A DNA stretch of 64,000 nucleotides, taken from contig NC_092310.1 of assembly GCF_036785885.1 (NCBI RefSeq), positions 4,030,001-4,094,000 on the forward strand, read 5' to 3'. The stretch's first letter is position 1. Each line of letters begins with the position of its first letter. The stretch comes from Coffea arabica. Taxonomy: Eukaryota; Streptophyta; Magnoliopsida; Gentianales; Rubiaceae. Below are positions 1 to 19,244 of the stretch, one piece after another. Under the pieces are notes generated by a model. That model was given only the letters and a program-made list of their open reading frames with translations. It was not told where the DNA came from and did no database searches. Made by a program: the position numbers and the translations under genes.

Positions 1-1537
1 TGAGTGATAAGGTAAGATAATGTAGGTAGAAGATTCTGAATTTGAAACCTTTTGTTTTAAAAAAAGTAGGTTTTAAGTTTGTATTTTCTTGGTTTAATCA
101 CGTATTGCCCCTTGTAATTAGGGTCAAGTATTATCCCCTCTATTTACTAAACTTACAAATTACCCCCGTCAACTATTAGGCAAATATGTTATTGTTTGGA
201 AAAAAGACTATTAGGTAAATATATATATCTCTAGCAAAAAGATAATTATGCCCTCATTTGTTAGATGATCCTTTTTCTTTTCTTTTTTTCCCATCCTTTT
301 TCCTAATATATATAGTTTTCTTCTTACTCTATAGACTGTGATTTACAAATTTTAAATAAGGTACCAAAAAACTTCTTTTGTGGTTTAACATATTTTGTTA
401 TTTTCTTGTAAATAAATTCTTTTAATTAGTAAATATATTTGTCACTATTTAGTTATGTAAAATATTTAACTATCATAAATTATTAAACGATATGTGAAAG
501 TGTATATTTAATAAAAAACCTAAAGCAATTTCTATTTTTCTTTAACAGTTGTGATGTTTATAATGCACTAATTGTTTAACAAAACTAAAAGGTACATAAA
601 GTACTGTCATTAAATATTCAATAGAAAAGGGGCGGAGGGATGGGTTGGGTGGTAAGCAAGAGGTTTCAGGTTTGAGTTCTTCTGCTTACAATAAAAAAAA
701 TTCAATAGAAAAAATAACTGTGTATAATTAAGTGTCAAGTAAACTGATAATAAGCACAAAGAAGAAAAGTAGACGACGAAAAAGAGAAAATAGAAGTAAT
801 ATATTTGTACTAAATATTAATTAATTTTAGTAACAATTAATGCATAACAATAGTAACAATTAATGCATAACAAGGAGTTACTTAGAATAAATATATATTT
901 TTTAATTTTTTCATGATAATTAAATTTTTCATAAAACATTCTTTAGTACTTTATTATGAAAATTTGTATTTCATACTGGGAAAGAAATTAAACAATAATA
1001 AGAAAAACAACAAAAAGAAGGAGAAAATGACAAATGGTCATTGGACAATATTTTAATAACAACATTGGCATAATTTATCTTTTTTGCTGTCCAAATACAT
1101 TAGACTATTACCATCATAGGATAATTTGTAGGTTTCATGAATACAAGGGACATTTGCTACTAATACCTAATTACAAGGAAGCGGAATGTATTTAAACCAA
1201 TTTCCTTCTCCTTCTCCTTGAAAATATAAACTCCCAAAATAGGCCTTAAGCGACATTTTGTCAAAACATCATGGGTCCATATGGAATTTAGCGCAACAAA
1301 TTTTGGTCACATGTGCAAATAGGTTCCAAATTGTGCCATTCTAATTTCTAAATAGAAATTTATCTATAAAAAAAAAAAAAAAACAGCAATCCGGACAAGT
1401 CCCTGATTCCTTCCCCACCACAAAAAAAAACAAATTCTGCTGTACAGAAAAATTATACTCCTACTAAAAATAATTATTTTTTTTAAAGAAGAAAAACTAA
1501 AAAATAAAATATCCTTCCCATTTTACCCTTGGGAATT

Positions 1538-1539
<2 letters not shown>
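1..1539. other. AT-rich upstream region of the PP2A gene
   Basis: No coding sequence is supported here. The stretch is AT-rich, with runs of A and T, and contains one short SINE at 629-699 described separately. A direct repeat of about 20 bp with core taacaattaatgcataacaa lies at about 830-870. The proximal promoter of the downstream phosphatase gene should lie in the last few hundred bases, but no convincing TATA box can be singled out in such AT-rich DNA. Confidence 0.6.
629..699 (+). mobile_element. Short tRNA-related SINE with 13-bp TSD
   Basis: A body of about 71 bp begins ggggcggagggatgggttgg and ends in a short A tract. It is flanked by a perfect 13-bp direct repeat attcaatagaaaa at 616-628 and 700-712, which marks a retroposition event. 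Internally it has tRNA-like blocks: a box A-like region with ggtaagc and a box B-like ggtttgagttc. A second copy lies on the opposite strand at 16464-16564, sharing the gggttgggtggta start and the aagaggtt...gggttcgag block. No protein is encoded; such elements depend on LINE enzymes. Confidence 0.75.

Positions 1540-1569
<30 letters not shown>
1540..1569 (+). repeat. (TC)n microsatellite in PP2A promoter or 5' UTR
   Basis: About 15 uninterrupted TC dinucleotides lie 240-270 bp before the phosphatase start codon, followed by a pyrimidine-rich stretch to about 1660. Pyrimidine-rich leaders of this kind are common at plant transcription starts, so this probably belongs to the core promoter or 5' UTR. 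Confidence 0.7.
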
Positions 1570-1574
<5 letters not shown>

Positions 1575-1809
1575 TTTCACTCTCGTTGGTTTCACCACCA
1601 CCGTTCACTGCCTCCACTCTCCATTCGTTTCTCTCCCTCCACTTTCAATCCTCCAAACGACGTCGTAGCCGAAGGCGGGCCGAAACCAAAAATCCGCAAA
1701 AGAGAGAAGCCATCTTGGGTTCCATCCAACAACTCCACAATTCTGCAGATTTATCATCTATTTCTATAAATTCTCTGTAAAAAAAGAGAAAAATTTTTAA
1801 TTGTTAAAA

Positions 1810-9045
<7,236 letters not shown>

Positions 9046-10283
9046 TGAAGCTGCATATGCTATGGTTCAGTGACTGTCTTACAGAAGGTCTGTGCTTGCT
9101 GCTTTGTGCATCAAGAGCTGTTTCTGAGATTTGTTATCATATGTTTCAAATGAGGTGGGTTGGCAGAAAGAATTTACAGAAGGGCAGATGATGCTACTCT
9201 CTTGCAGTTGCTATCCTGAAACTGTACGCAGATACAGCAAAACGAGGTGTAGGATCTGGGACACTTACTGCTGCTTATGTACCATTTCATGGAATTGATG
9301 CGGCATCAATTTTTTCGTATATCAATCTTTCATCCTCCCTTTTTACACGTCCTTTAGTTATCTAAGCGAGTCCATTCTGTTCTTACATTTTCCTTCACTT
9401 TTGTAGGACAATTTCTAGTTCGTTCTTATTGTATTCCCTTGTAGAAGGGCATACTCTCACTTGGGATGGGGTTTTTGTGGAGGAAAGATGGTCTGTTATT
9501 AGGCTTCTTTCGGATGTTTTCAGTGGATGTTCTGCTATTGTTTCTGGCCCCTAAGTGGGATGGGTTTGCCTCATTATGGATTCATTAAACGTCCATTATA
9601 GCCATCTTAACACAGTTAACATCGGTATTTCTGTTCAGTCTGACGTTTGTCTGATTTGCTTGATGGTATTAGTGGCCAACCAAAAACAATTGCAGGTTGA
9701 TGGATCAAGTTAAATGACTTGTGCTAATGACTATCTATAGGGCATCTTATGTTTTTGATTATTGGAAATCTAGTTTTGCGAGTGATGTTTCTTTATCTGG
9801 AATTCTGGATTTCTCTACTAGTTGTTGGTAGTTTTTCCTCTGCAGACAGTCACAAGCTGATTTGCTCAAACTCCAGGCTCCAGTAGATGTTTCGTTGTGG
9901 ATTGGATGTCTGGTTACTTTTTATTCTTTCTTTTGGTTGATTAGGATGATCCTCCAAAAAAAAGGTCCTATTTTTTATTACCAAAGCCCAAAGACTTTTT
10001 CGGCAAATTTACTAACCCTTAATCCCAGCAAAAAAAAGGTCCTATTTGACTCAGCAAAATGTTGGTTGATTTTTCTATGATGATGTTTTTTTTTTTTTTT
10101 TTGGGTTATTTTTCAAGGAAAATTTCCTAGCTGCAGTTTGCTTAATCAATACCTTTAAATCCTGTTAATTATTTTATACATGTCAAGATGATGACTTGGG
10201 TAGTTCCATTTATTAGCAAACATAAATCACTTTTAAGCTAATATCGAATGTGGAAATTCAATGCTTACATTAGTTAAAAAGAA
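9046..10283 (+). other. 3' UTR and downstream region of PP2A
   Basis: The first few hundred bases after the stop codon are less AT-rich and are probably the 3' UTR. No single AATAAA signal stands out near the stop. A 17-bp repeat aaaaaaaggtcctatttt lies at about 9957-9975 and again near 10031-10048. No further coding sequence is supported. Confidence 0.5.
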
Positions 10284-11782
10284 GGGATAATTGCAGAAAC
10301 CTCCCCTGAGGTTTCTGACATTTGCAATGACCTCCCTTGTGGTTTGAAAAATTACACTAACCTCCCATGAGGTTACTAATCCTTTGCAAATTCAGTCCAA
10401 ATGATTAAAATATTGTTTTAGGGAGTGAAATTAGAATTTTTTTTATCAAATTTGTCCTTTGTATTACATATCCAATGAATAACAAAATACTATAAATCAA
10501 TTAATAATTAATAAAATTTAAGGAGTATAGTTTATAGGCAAATATGCATTGCCTATTTAAAGTATCGGTTCTTTATGGGTATTTTACTTTCAAACATTTA
10601 ATTTAATACAAATATTTACGCTTAAATACATATTTGTATTTACTTTCAAATATTTAATTTTTGTTAAATACAAAAACTACCAATCTCTCTTCCGTAAAAA
10701 TATTAATATAACACTTTTTAATTTTAGTTACAAACATTTATGTATTTAACATAAATTAAATGATTCAAAATAAAATACCCATAAAAAGTCAATACTTTAC
10801 TCATGTAATGGATGAAAGCCATAAAGAATTAATACTTTATGGGTCATTTTAAAAAAAAATATTTAATTTATATTAAATAAATAACCTACCGATTTCTTTT
10901 TTACAAGAATATTACTGTAACACTTTTTGAATTTTACTAACAAATATTGATATATTTATCATAAATTAAATGTTTGAAAGTAAAATATCCGAAAAAAGCC
11001 GGTACTTTAAATGAGTAATACGTGTTTGCCTATAGAGAGTCGGTAACTATTTAAAGTACCGGTTCTTTAAGGGTATTTTACTTTCAAACATTTAATTTAA
11101 TACAAATATTTACGCTCAAATTCAGATTTGTATTTACTTTCAAATATTTAATTTTTGTTAAATACAAAACCTACCAATCTCTCTTCCGTAAAAATATTAA
11201 TATAACACTTTTTCAATTTTAGTTACAAACATTTATGTATTTAACATAAATTAAATGATTCAGAATAAAATGCACATAAAGAGCGAATACTTTACTCGTG
11301 TAATGGATGAAAGTTATAAAAAATTAATACTTTATGGAGCATTTATTTTTTTAAAAAAATTATTTAATTTATATTAAATAAATAACCTATTGATTTCCTT
11401 TTTGCAAGAATATTACTATAACAATTTTTGAATTTTAGTTACAAATATTGATATATTTATCATAAATTAAATATTTGAAAGCAAAATACTCGTAAAGAAC
11501 TGGTACTTTAAATGAGTAATGCGTGTTTGCCCATAAATTGTACTCCTTAAAATTTATTAATTGTTAATTGATTTATAATACTTTGTCATTCATTGGATAT
11601 GTAGAACAAAGGGCAAATCTGGTACAAAATTCTAATTTCACTCTCTAAAATAATATTTTAATCATTTGGACTAAATTTACAAAGGATTAGTAACCTCAGG
11701 GGAGGTTAGTGTAATTTTTCAAACCACAGGAGAGGTCAGTGCAAATGTCAGAAATCTCAGGAGAGGTTTCTGCAATTATCCC
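10284..11782. mobile_element. Non-autonomous Mutator-like fold-back element
   Basis: The element begins GGGATAATTGCAGAAACCTC and ends in the inverted counterpart. The terminal inverted repeats are about 250 bp long (about 10284-10540 pairing with 11527-11782). It is flanked by a perfect 9-bp target duplication taaaaagaa at 10275-10283 and 11783-11791, the size typical of Mutator-like elements. No transposase is encoded. The interior holds two head-to-tail copies of a palindromic unit of about 500 bp (about 10540-11040 and 11040-11535), each starting near tatttaaagta-cggttctt and ending in its inverse, so a nested element appears to have been duplicated inside it. Another member of this family lies at 34164-35228. 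Confidence 0.85.
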
Positions 11783-12424
11783 TAAAAAGAATGATAAACG
11801 TCAGGAGGGTAAGAAAAAGGGGAAGAAAAAAGAAATGGAAAAGATGAGTACGCAGAAAAATTGTGAATTTTTATTTTAACGAGTTTACAATTTAAACTAA
11901 TACTAGTACTTCAGAACTAATATAAAAAGGTATTTACTGTGACAAACCTTTAATTTTGGACTCTAAATATGAAATCTACAAAACTTAAACTCCCTCCATC
12001 CCAAAAGCTTTTGTCATATTTTGGAATTTGAACTTCTTGTGCGTAGTACCAATTCAGTGCAAGTTTTAGCCTTTTTTTTTTTTTATGTTGCAAAACAACT
12101 TTTGTCCATAACAAATGAAATTCAAGAGGTCCACTAATAAATGTAAAATATGAGGGAATCCTAAAGGGTAAAAAATTGAACAAGAGGGATTTAATTATCC
12201 ATTTGGGTATGTGACAAATATTTGGGGATAATTCAAAAGGAAAAATATGACAATTTCAAATTTCGATGAGACCAATCGAATATATGACTTCTAAGGGGCT
12301 GTTTTAGCAATTTGCACAATAAAGGGTATAGTGGTCCATCTAGCGTAACCCTAAAGAGGATATATGCGTTTAAATATCGATTCCGAGTGATTCCAAACGC
12401 AAGGAGAGTAGAAGCGGCGCAGTC

Positions 12425-12556
12425 ATGGTTTTAGACATGTACCCATTCGGTGCTGTTGGAGGTGAAACATTATTTCTGCAGAAATTTAGATTTGGTGATG
12501 TTTTGTGCTATTCTTGTTGTGTTTCATGTGCTTGGCATCTCCGAACCAGAAATTAA
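12425..12556 (+). other. Candidate 43-residue small ORF, copy 1
   Basis: The ORF runs ATG to TAA and shares ETL, QK, FGD and the block SCAW with an ORF at the matching place in the second locus (15153-15278). The only length change inside the aligned part is one whole codon. Most differing codons change the amino acid, so constraint on a protein is not shown. No signal peptide or known domain is seen. Confidence 0.25.
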
Positions 12557-12944
12557 TTAGGTTTTGTGACCACGGTTTCTTTGTATAAGTTGATGGAATT
12601 AGTTATTATTGCCTCATGAGGTGAATTAATAGGTATATTTTAGAAAAAATATATGGATGAGATTAATTGTTACTGCCTCGTGAGATAGATTTATAGGATA
12701 TATTGAAATATTTCGATTGATATATCGAATGACAAACGTCATTATTTGTGGTATGACTTTTGGTTGCACATGCCACCACAGCATCTCTCAGTTTCGACTT
12801 CTTATCTGCCTAACTAATGTTGAATTCATCCCTCTTGGGACCAATGTTAGCTACCTTGTCAGCCAATTTGCATATGACGAAAACAGTTCCTGTCTTTACA
12901 ATATGTTTGCAATTCGTCCTTGTTTCTACCATTTGGATTGAGGT

Positions 12945-13080
12945 TGGGCTTGTGCAAAAGAAATTGTGGCTTGTGCAAACGAATGTGGATGGCTTGTGCA
13001 AAAGAAATTGGAATGTGGATTGCCAAAGAAATTGTGGCTTGAGCGAAAGAATGTGGATGGCTTGTGCAAAAGAAATTGGA
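12945..13080 (+). repeat. Degenerate minisatellite GGCTTGTGCAAAAGAAATTG
   Basis: About six imperfect copies of a unit of about 20-25 bp lie here, including gtggcttgtgcaaa and atggcttgtgcaaaagaaat. One copy of the same motif is present at about 15531-15555 in the paralogous segment, so the array grew after the duplication. Confidence 0.7.
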
Positions 13081-13330
13081 TATAAGTATGTTACGTTTTC
13101 ATTGTTAGCTCTAGGAATTGAGTATAACAGCCATTGTATTAGGCTTACTTTCGGAAAGATTATTCTTGTCACGCCGAAGGCATATGATGTATCAATATGT
13201 TTTTCGTGTGAATGGGAAGCAAACCAATGCTTTATTGAAATTTTTTACATTTTCTTACTTTTTGTACTTTGAAGAATAACAACTCGTGTATGAAATTCAT
13301 TGTGAATGTAAATTGATTTTCTTCCCCTGC

Positions 13331-14559
13331 TTAATATGCTATTTTTCCTGCAATTGTTTGTTGAAAAGATCAGCAAAGTTGCCATTTAATTTGTCGAGAT
13401 GTTCTTTCTCGAAGACAGTTATAATTGGCAGAAATAATTCTATTGGAAAGCCGTAAAGTTGACACTTACCTCGTTTGGATTGTAAGTTTTTATTTTTTTG
13501 AAGCTTTTGTAAAAAAATTATACTTTAGCAATATTGACAAATATTGAGAAAATTTTTTTTACAAGAACTCGCAATTCAAACAAGGCCACGAACAACCTAT
13601 GTAACGCTTACATCTTGTAGCATTTTGTTATATCCTTAATTGTACTCTGCAGATGTTCATATATGATCATTTTCTTCATACATTAGGAGATTCCAACCCT
13701 GTATTGTGTGCAAGAATTCACAGTGAATAGATCAGAACCTTCAAATTCAACGCAATACAAAGCCAATGGAATTGGAAACCTACCCATTGTAGAGGACAAA
13801 ACTCCCTTAGGAACTCTTAGCTACGTTAGAAGCTACTTGCAAATATTGTGCAAATCGAAACAACAATCTAGGGACAACATGGTCGCAATATGTGGTGAGC
13901 TTTTCTTTTCTTTTTTCTTTTTGCCCCTTTTACAACATATCCAATTTGCTCTACAATTGAAAAAAGAAATTATACCATGTCAAAAGGAGGATACCCATGA
14001 GGCCATGACCTTGTTTTACCCATTCAAGTATATAGAAAGAAAAAAAACTGGAAAAGTTATGAAGAATTAAAGAAACTTGATCTTGCCAATGCCCAGCCTA
14101 TACCCAACCTACAGAATATGCATCTTAGATGGGTCTCACTGCTATTAATTTGCTTGTTTTCTGGAAATAAAAAAAAAAAAAGAAACTTCCCTGAAATCCA
14201 ACTATAGAAGAATTACCATGTTGTTAATAAATATTTAAACAACAATAACATTAGTAAGATCAACATAAAGTAACCTTAACTCTATTGGATTAATACATGA
14301 ATAATGCATACACATTTTATAACCCGAAAATTAAGGATTGTTCTAATTAAGATTTTCATAATCATATCTTAAATTTTCATAATCATATAACATGTACAGT
14401 CCTCCGTTTACAAACAAAAATAAATCACTTTGTAAAGGAGAAAAAAAAAAGATTTTTCTATCTCTATAAGTGTTTTTAATAGTGACTGTGGAAGCTAAAA
14501 AATTAAAAGTTATATACAATAAACTAAAGGAAAAAAAGGCAGAAAAAAAAAACAAAGCA
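13331..14559. other. Spacer between the two duplicated loci
   Basis: AT-rich DNA without a convincing gene. The longest open frames here have no recognisable domain and biased, low-complexity composition. Confidence 0.5.
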
Positions 14560-15910
14560 AAGTAAAAGATGAGTATCTTTAACAGTTGTGAGTTTTCTTT
14601 TAATAGAATTTACAAATTATACTAACACTAGTATCTAAAATGTCATATACAAAAAATATAGAAGGGTAAAATGAAATTAGTGTGAGTATTAGAAGATTTT
14701 AACTGTCAATTTTTGTCTAAGGTCTAATGGAATCTTTTAAGTATAATGTTCTTGGTATAAAGTGTCCCTTGATTGCATGTTTTTGTGGGCTTTGGGGGCA
14801 AAGTGTAACTACCCCCAATTCTATTGGGTGTTTACTGTAATTAGCTCCTAAATTATTGCTCTAAACCCAAAAAATGGAATTCCAAAAATTTATAAAAAGA
14901 CTTATCAGGGGCTAATTTAGCAAGTTTTCCAACATCTGCGGTCCCTTTGTCCTTTTGGCCATGATGATAAAGGGTACATTGGTCACTCAAACTAATTTTG
15001 ACATAACCCTAAACCGAAATCTACCTTTAAATATTGATGGCAAGATTCGAAACACAAGCAGAGAAATAGAAGCGGTGCAGTTGTAAAGCTTAATCGGAGC
15101 TGTTGGAAGCTCAATTGGTCTTCAACGATACAGGTATTCATTCACTTTAATTATGAAGGAGATATATCTATTCCGTGCTGCTGGACATGAAACATTACTT
15201 TTGCAGAAACTTAAATTTGGTGATGAATTCGGCCGTTCTTGTGTTTCATGTGCTTGGTGTCTTCAAGTGAGAGATTGATCATGTTGTACGACCACGGTTT
15301 CTATGTATAAGTTATTGATATTAATTGTTACTGCGTTGTGAGGTGAATTAATTGATAAATTGATATAAATATATATACATGAGATTGATTGTGGGGACGA
15401 TTTATTCCGACTTATGAGGAGGTAACTTGGAAGGAAATGAGTTTATTAGGTATAATAAATCATATATTAACGACTCAACATTAAAGTGTTGCCGAGATCG
15501 GAAGGTTGAATATATTCTTATAAATATATGGATGGCTTGTGCAAAAAAAAAATTGGATGCATCTTTTGTGGAAGAAAGAACTGGGAATCCAGTGACTGAA
15601 GATAGTATCGGCGGTGGACTGTGAAAGAAAGAATTGGGAATCCTGTGGCTCAAGATAGGATTGGTATACCCAGAAGCTACGTGTATGTTGACCTAGCCTC
15701 ATGTCTTTCCAAGCTGGCAGGCTTGGCTTGTGTTTCATTCTATAAACCTGTTGCAAAAATCACATTCTTGTTAGTAGAAATTCTTAGATGTACTTAAGCA
15801 CCAGGTGCATTTTTATGTATCAATTTGTTTTGTATGAATAAAGAGTTGTAATAGATGAAGAACTAGTGCGTGAAATTCATTAAGAACGGAACTTGTTAGT
15901 GCAAATTGTT
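14560..15910 (+). repeat. Copy 2 of a duplicated transcript-like locus
   Basis: This is the counterpart of 11792-13330. It has the shared taaccctaaa and tttaaatat upstream blocks, then the matching small ORF. A gaataaag hexamer context at about 15836-15843 near the right end could be a poly(A) signal. Relative to copy 1 there are about 70 extra bases just before the ORF (about 15080-15150). Confidence 0.6.
15153..15278 (+). other. Candidate 41-residue small ORF, copy 2
   Basis: ATG to TGA. It aligns with the ORF at 12425-12556 over about 38 codons with one in-frame codon gap. Shared residues include F-A-G-ETL-LQK--FGD and VSCAW. Coding potential is unproven, because synonymous changes are few compared with amino-acid changes. 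Confidence 0.25.
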
Positions 15911-16232
15911 ATTGTGCCTAACTTGAGTTTCTTTCTACTTAATAAGCTAAATTTCTGGAAACCGAATTGAGGTTTCATTTTCTGCAACTCTAGTAAAAAA
16001 ATCAGGCCAAATGACCATTTCAATTTGTTAGTCCAGTTGATATGTCCTCAGAGATTCGAGTTAAAACTGGCAAGAAATCTTATGATGGCCTTTTATATTC
16101 CAACCTGAGATCATTTAGAACCTAAAGGATAACATAACTAAATATTGAACCCATTGCTACTTGCTAGGCAGTTCTATCAGGAAACTGTTTATAGTGATTG
16201 GATCTAAAGCTTCAAGTTCAATTCAACAGTAA

Positions 16233-17049
16233 GGGTCCGTTTGTTTTGGGTGAAAATGTTTTTCAGGAAAATATTTTCTTAATTTCCCGTGTTTGGTTGC
16301 ACAAAAGTTACTGAAAATATTTTCCTATGTAAAATATTTTCACTCATCTTATGGAAAACAACTTCAGACTTCCCTTCCAAACTTACTGAAATTGTTTTCC
16401 GAAATGCATGCATCTTGCCTGTAGTATGTCCCAAACTTATTGAAATCATCTTGTAGTATGTTCTTTTTTTTTTTTTTTAGTGTAAACAGGAGGGCTCGAA
16501 CCCAAAACCTCTTCCGTACACTCTCTCCCCCGTACCACCCAACCCAACCCAACCCAACTCCCCTAGTATATTCAAAATAAAAAAAACCTCATCCTGCTCA
16601 TCCTATGCTAGTAATTAATTATGTATAACAGGGACATTCTTTTCTAGAGAAACTTTCAGCAGTGAGAGTGCAAGATATATGTCACAATAAGCATTGCATG
16701 TGATTGATATTTGACACTAAATGGCCAGTAATTTGTTTATTGTTTAAGGAGATATTTTTTTATTCATATATACATTTCTCCAAGATTTTTTAAAGTTAAA
16801 CAATGAGATAAATTTTCTTATTTTGCATGGGAAGAAGTATGTAGTTATAATGTGTAGAAAGTAAAGATAGAGATAAAAGTGAAATATTTCAAAGGTTAAA
16901 CAAACACCAGAAAAATGAAGTAAGAAAATATTTTCAATAAGCTAACCAAACACCTGAAAATGATGAAAGGAAAATGATTTTCATGAAAAATTACTTCCAC
17001 GGAAAATATTTTCTCAAGAAAAATATTTTACTTCCAACCAAACAGACCC
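16233..17049. mobile_element. PIF/Harbinger-type MITE
   Basis: The ends are GGGTCCGTTTG and CAAACAGACCC, flanked on both sides by TAA, the 3-bp target duplication typical of PIF/Harbinger elements. Subterminal inverted repeats are rich in gaaaatattttc. There is no transposase. A SINE is inserted on the opposite strand at 16464-16564, so the element is now about 817 bp long. Confidence 0.75.
16464..16564 (-). mobile_element. SINE nested in the MITE
   Basis: Read on the minus strand, it runs from a gggttgggttgggtggta head through a box B-like gggttcgagccc to an A-rich tail (T-run at 16464-16479). Direct repeats tagtatgttc (16454-16463) and tagtatattc (16565-16574) match at 9 of 10 positions. 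It is the same family as the copy at 629-699 and is somewhat longer. Confidence 0.7.
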
Positions 17050-17339
17050 TAAGCCAAGGGAAATCGAAGCCTACTTCTTGTGGATTATTTTGTCCTTTGG
17101 TAAGATAAAAAAGAAATAGACCATGAAGTTTGTACTGTTCTTATAAACATGAATAGAACATTTTCCTGCCTAGGACAAGTAACAGTTTCGATTCTTCTGC
17201 TTGGCGTTTGAAAAACTGGGCAGAACCACCTATTTCTACTAAAGCCTATATCAAAGCTAATGCCCGAGTAAAAGCATCCTTGTTGGAAACTGCCACTGTA
17301 TATCAAAGCTGTTTTCTATTTACACTTTATGCATTAATC

Positions 17340-17720
17340 TTATGCTAAAAGGTGAATCAAGTTACTTAATACTCAGATCGAGTTCGACTTGTTAAGGGCC
17401 CATTCAAGTTTGATTCGATAACTAGTCGAACCAAATTTGAATAATGTTTTATATTCGATAACATTCAAATTTGATAAAAAGGTAGTTCAAACTCTGTTCG
17501 TCAAATAAATAAGCCAAATTTAAACAAAATTTTAATCTTGTTAACATAATCAAACAAATCTGAGTACTAGGGTATTTTTATTGATTAGATTCGTTTATAC
17601 TCGTACTTACATATACTAACATTATATATATTATTACCGTTGGATGTATGATAACTAATTTGAGTTTAAATTTAAAATTAAATTTTTATATATGTGTCAT
17701 GAATCTAACCATTTTCAGTG
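17340..17720. repeat. Dispersed AT-rich repeat
   Basis: This region resembles 22105-22440: both carry aatcaagttact, a gttcgactt/gctcgtttgag block, ttgaataa, and a final segment with aatcaaacaaat followed by tagatt/gactc and gttta. The same ctcg-rich style of sequence recurs at about 33690-33900. It is most likely a degraded MITE family; its ends were not resolved. Confidence 0.45.
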
Positions 17721-18385
17721 TACATGCGATATCACTGGTTCAATGAATTTTTGTCAAAAAATTTTCTTAAAAATATTTATTTTTTAATGTGAACATGCCT
17801 TGGGCTGCAAGGACTTTTTGAATTCCACAAAATGCTTGTGGGATTTCTACGAGCATTACATGTTTTACAGACTATTGGACGTGGACAGCGAGGCCAAAAC
17901 TATAGGCCCATCTGTGTCAGGGGAAAAATTGAGAGAAGGAAAAAATTCATAATGTAAAAATAATATTTTCAAAACAAGAATTGTTGATTACACTTTTCCC
18001 ATGAAAAATCAGTAGTTAATCGGCGTGATCAAATTTCAGCTCCAAATTCGAACTCTTGTGTCAAATGGACAACAACATAGGAGGGGTGGGGAGGAGGGGA
18101 GATGGGAGATAGATTTGATTACTGTAATTGTTATTTGTAAATACCTTTCCATCATCTATAAACACCAATTGGCTAGTTAAGCACCTTTGCCACTGGGTGG
18201 GACAAAATATAATTGTCTTATGTTCAATTATTACACGATTGTTATTTATGTTACATTTTTTCTTTCAAGATTAGATTTGGCTGATTTCAACTCTAATCAC
18301 CATCATGGACCAGAACATATTCTCAGAATCATAAATTATTATAAGTGATTCGTCTTTACTAACTAATCCAGCATGTGTTTGGCTT

Positions 18386-19202
18386 CAATGATGGAGCCAA
18401 GGAGGAGCAGCGGGGGGCCATGGCCCCCCTAAATTTTAAAAATTTTAATTCATAATATGTAAATATGTGTGTAAAATAAAATTGGCCCCCCTAAATTTTT
18501 ACAATTTTAGTTTATATTATGAGAGTTGATATATATATGTATATATGAATTGGTCATCTAGTGGATATATTTCTTGCAACAATTGATTATCAATTGCAAG
18601 AGTTATATAGCAGGTTTAATGATCATACCATGGAATTGCTTGTTTTGAGCACTACTTTAGATCCTAGAAATGGATTTATGTTGTTCAAGATTGATTGTAT
18701 TTGTAAACTTGCAGAGAAATTCTATCCGAATGATTTTATGGAGCAAGAACTAGTACGTCTAAGAATAGAACTTCCACATTTTGAGCTCGGCATTCCAAAT
18801 TATCCTGAATTGCAAGAATTATCTGGTATTCATGAGTTATGTCAAGGCTTGGTGAAGATAAGAAAATTAGTAATATATCCTCTTATTGACAGATTGATTA
18901 GACTTGTTCTTACTCTTCCTATATCAACTGCAACTACAGAGCGGGCATTTTTAATTATGAAAATAATCAAGACAAAGCTCCGAAACAAGATGGAAGATAA
19001 TTTCTTGAATGATTGTCTAACTGTGTATATAGAAAAGGAAGTTGCTGAAAAATTTAGCAGTGATTCAGTCATAGATGAATTAAGTTCTATAAAAGAGCGT
19101 AGAAATCTATTTACTTCTAAAAAAAGATGTTGAAATTTCAAAGTATGTTAACATAACTTTTATCTTTTTTCAATTGAAAATAGTTACATTTATATTACAT
19201 GG

Positions 19203-19244
<42 letters not shown>

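Larger units (their letters stand above)
11792..13330 (+). repeat. Copy 1 of a duplicated transcript-like locus
   Basis: This stretch aligns with 14560-15910. Shared landmarks in order are: gag-ttaca-a-tt-a-actaa-actagta; taaccctaaa; tttaaatat as a possible TATA region; agaagcgg-gcagt; gaaacatta--t-tgcagaaa; gtttcatgtgcttgg; gaccacggtttct-tgtataagtt; gaggtgaatta; ggcttgtgcaaa; atgtatcaat; and gtg-atgaaattcatt. A cluster of GGCTTGTGCAAAAGAAATTG-type repeats occurs at about 12950-13080, against a single copy in the other locus. No long ORF is present. It could be a non-coding RNA gene pair, a small-peptide gene pair or an unrecognised repeat. Confidence 0.6.

Noticed and set aside
1529-1780. 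Open frame of 83 codons with a poly-Leu/Ser start
   Set aside because: It is the translation of the (TC)n microsatellite and the PP2A 5' leader; it shows no domain.
12810-13272. Overlapping frames of 120 and 151 codons on both strands
   Set aside because: They translate the GGCTTGTGCAAA minisatellite and surrounding duplicated non-coding segment; the frames are not kept in the second copy.
13708-14070. 120-codon frame
   Set aside because: No domain, low-complexity FFFSFFFLP tail and no homologous frame in the duplicated locus.
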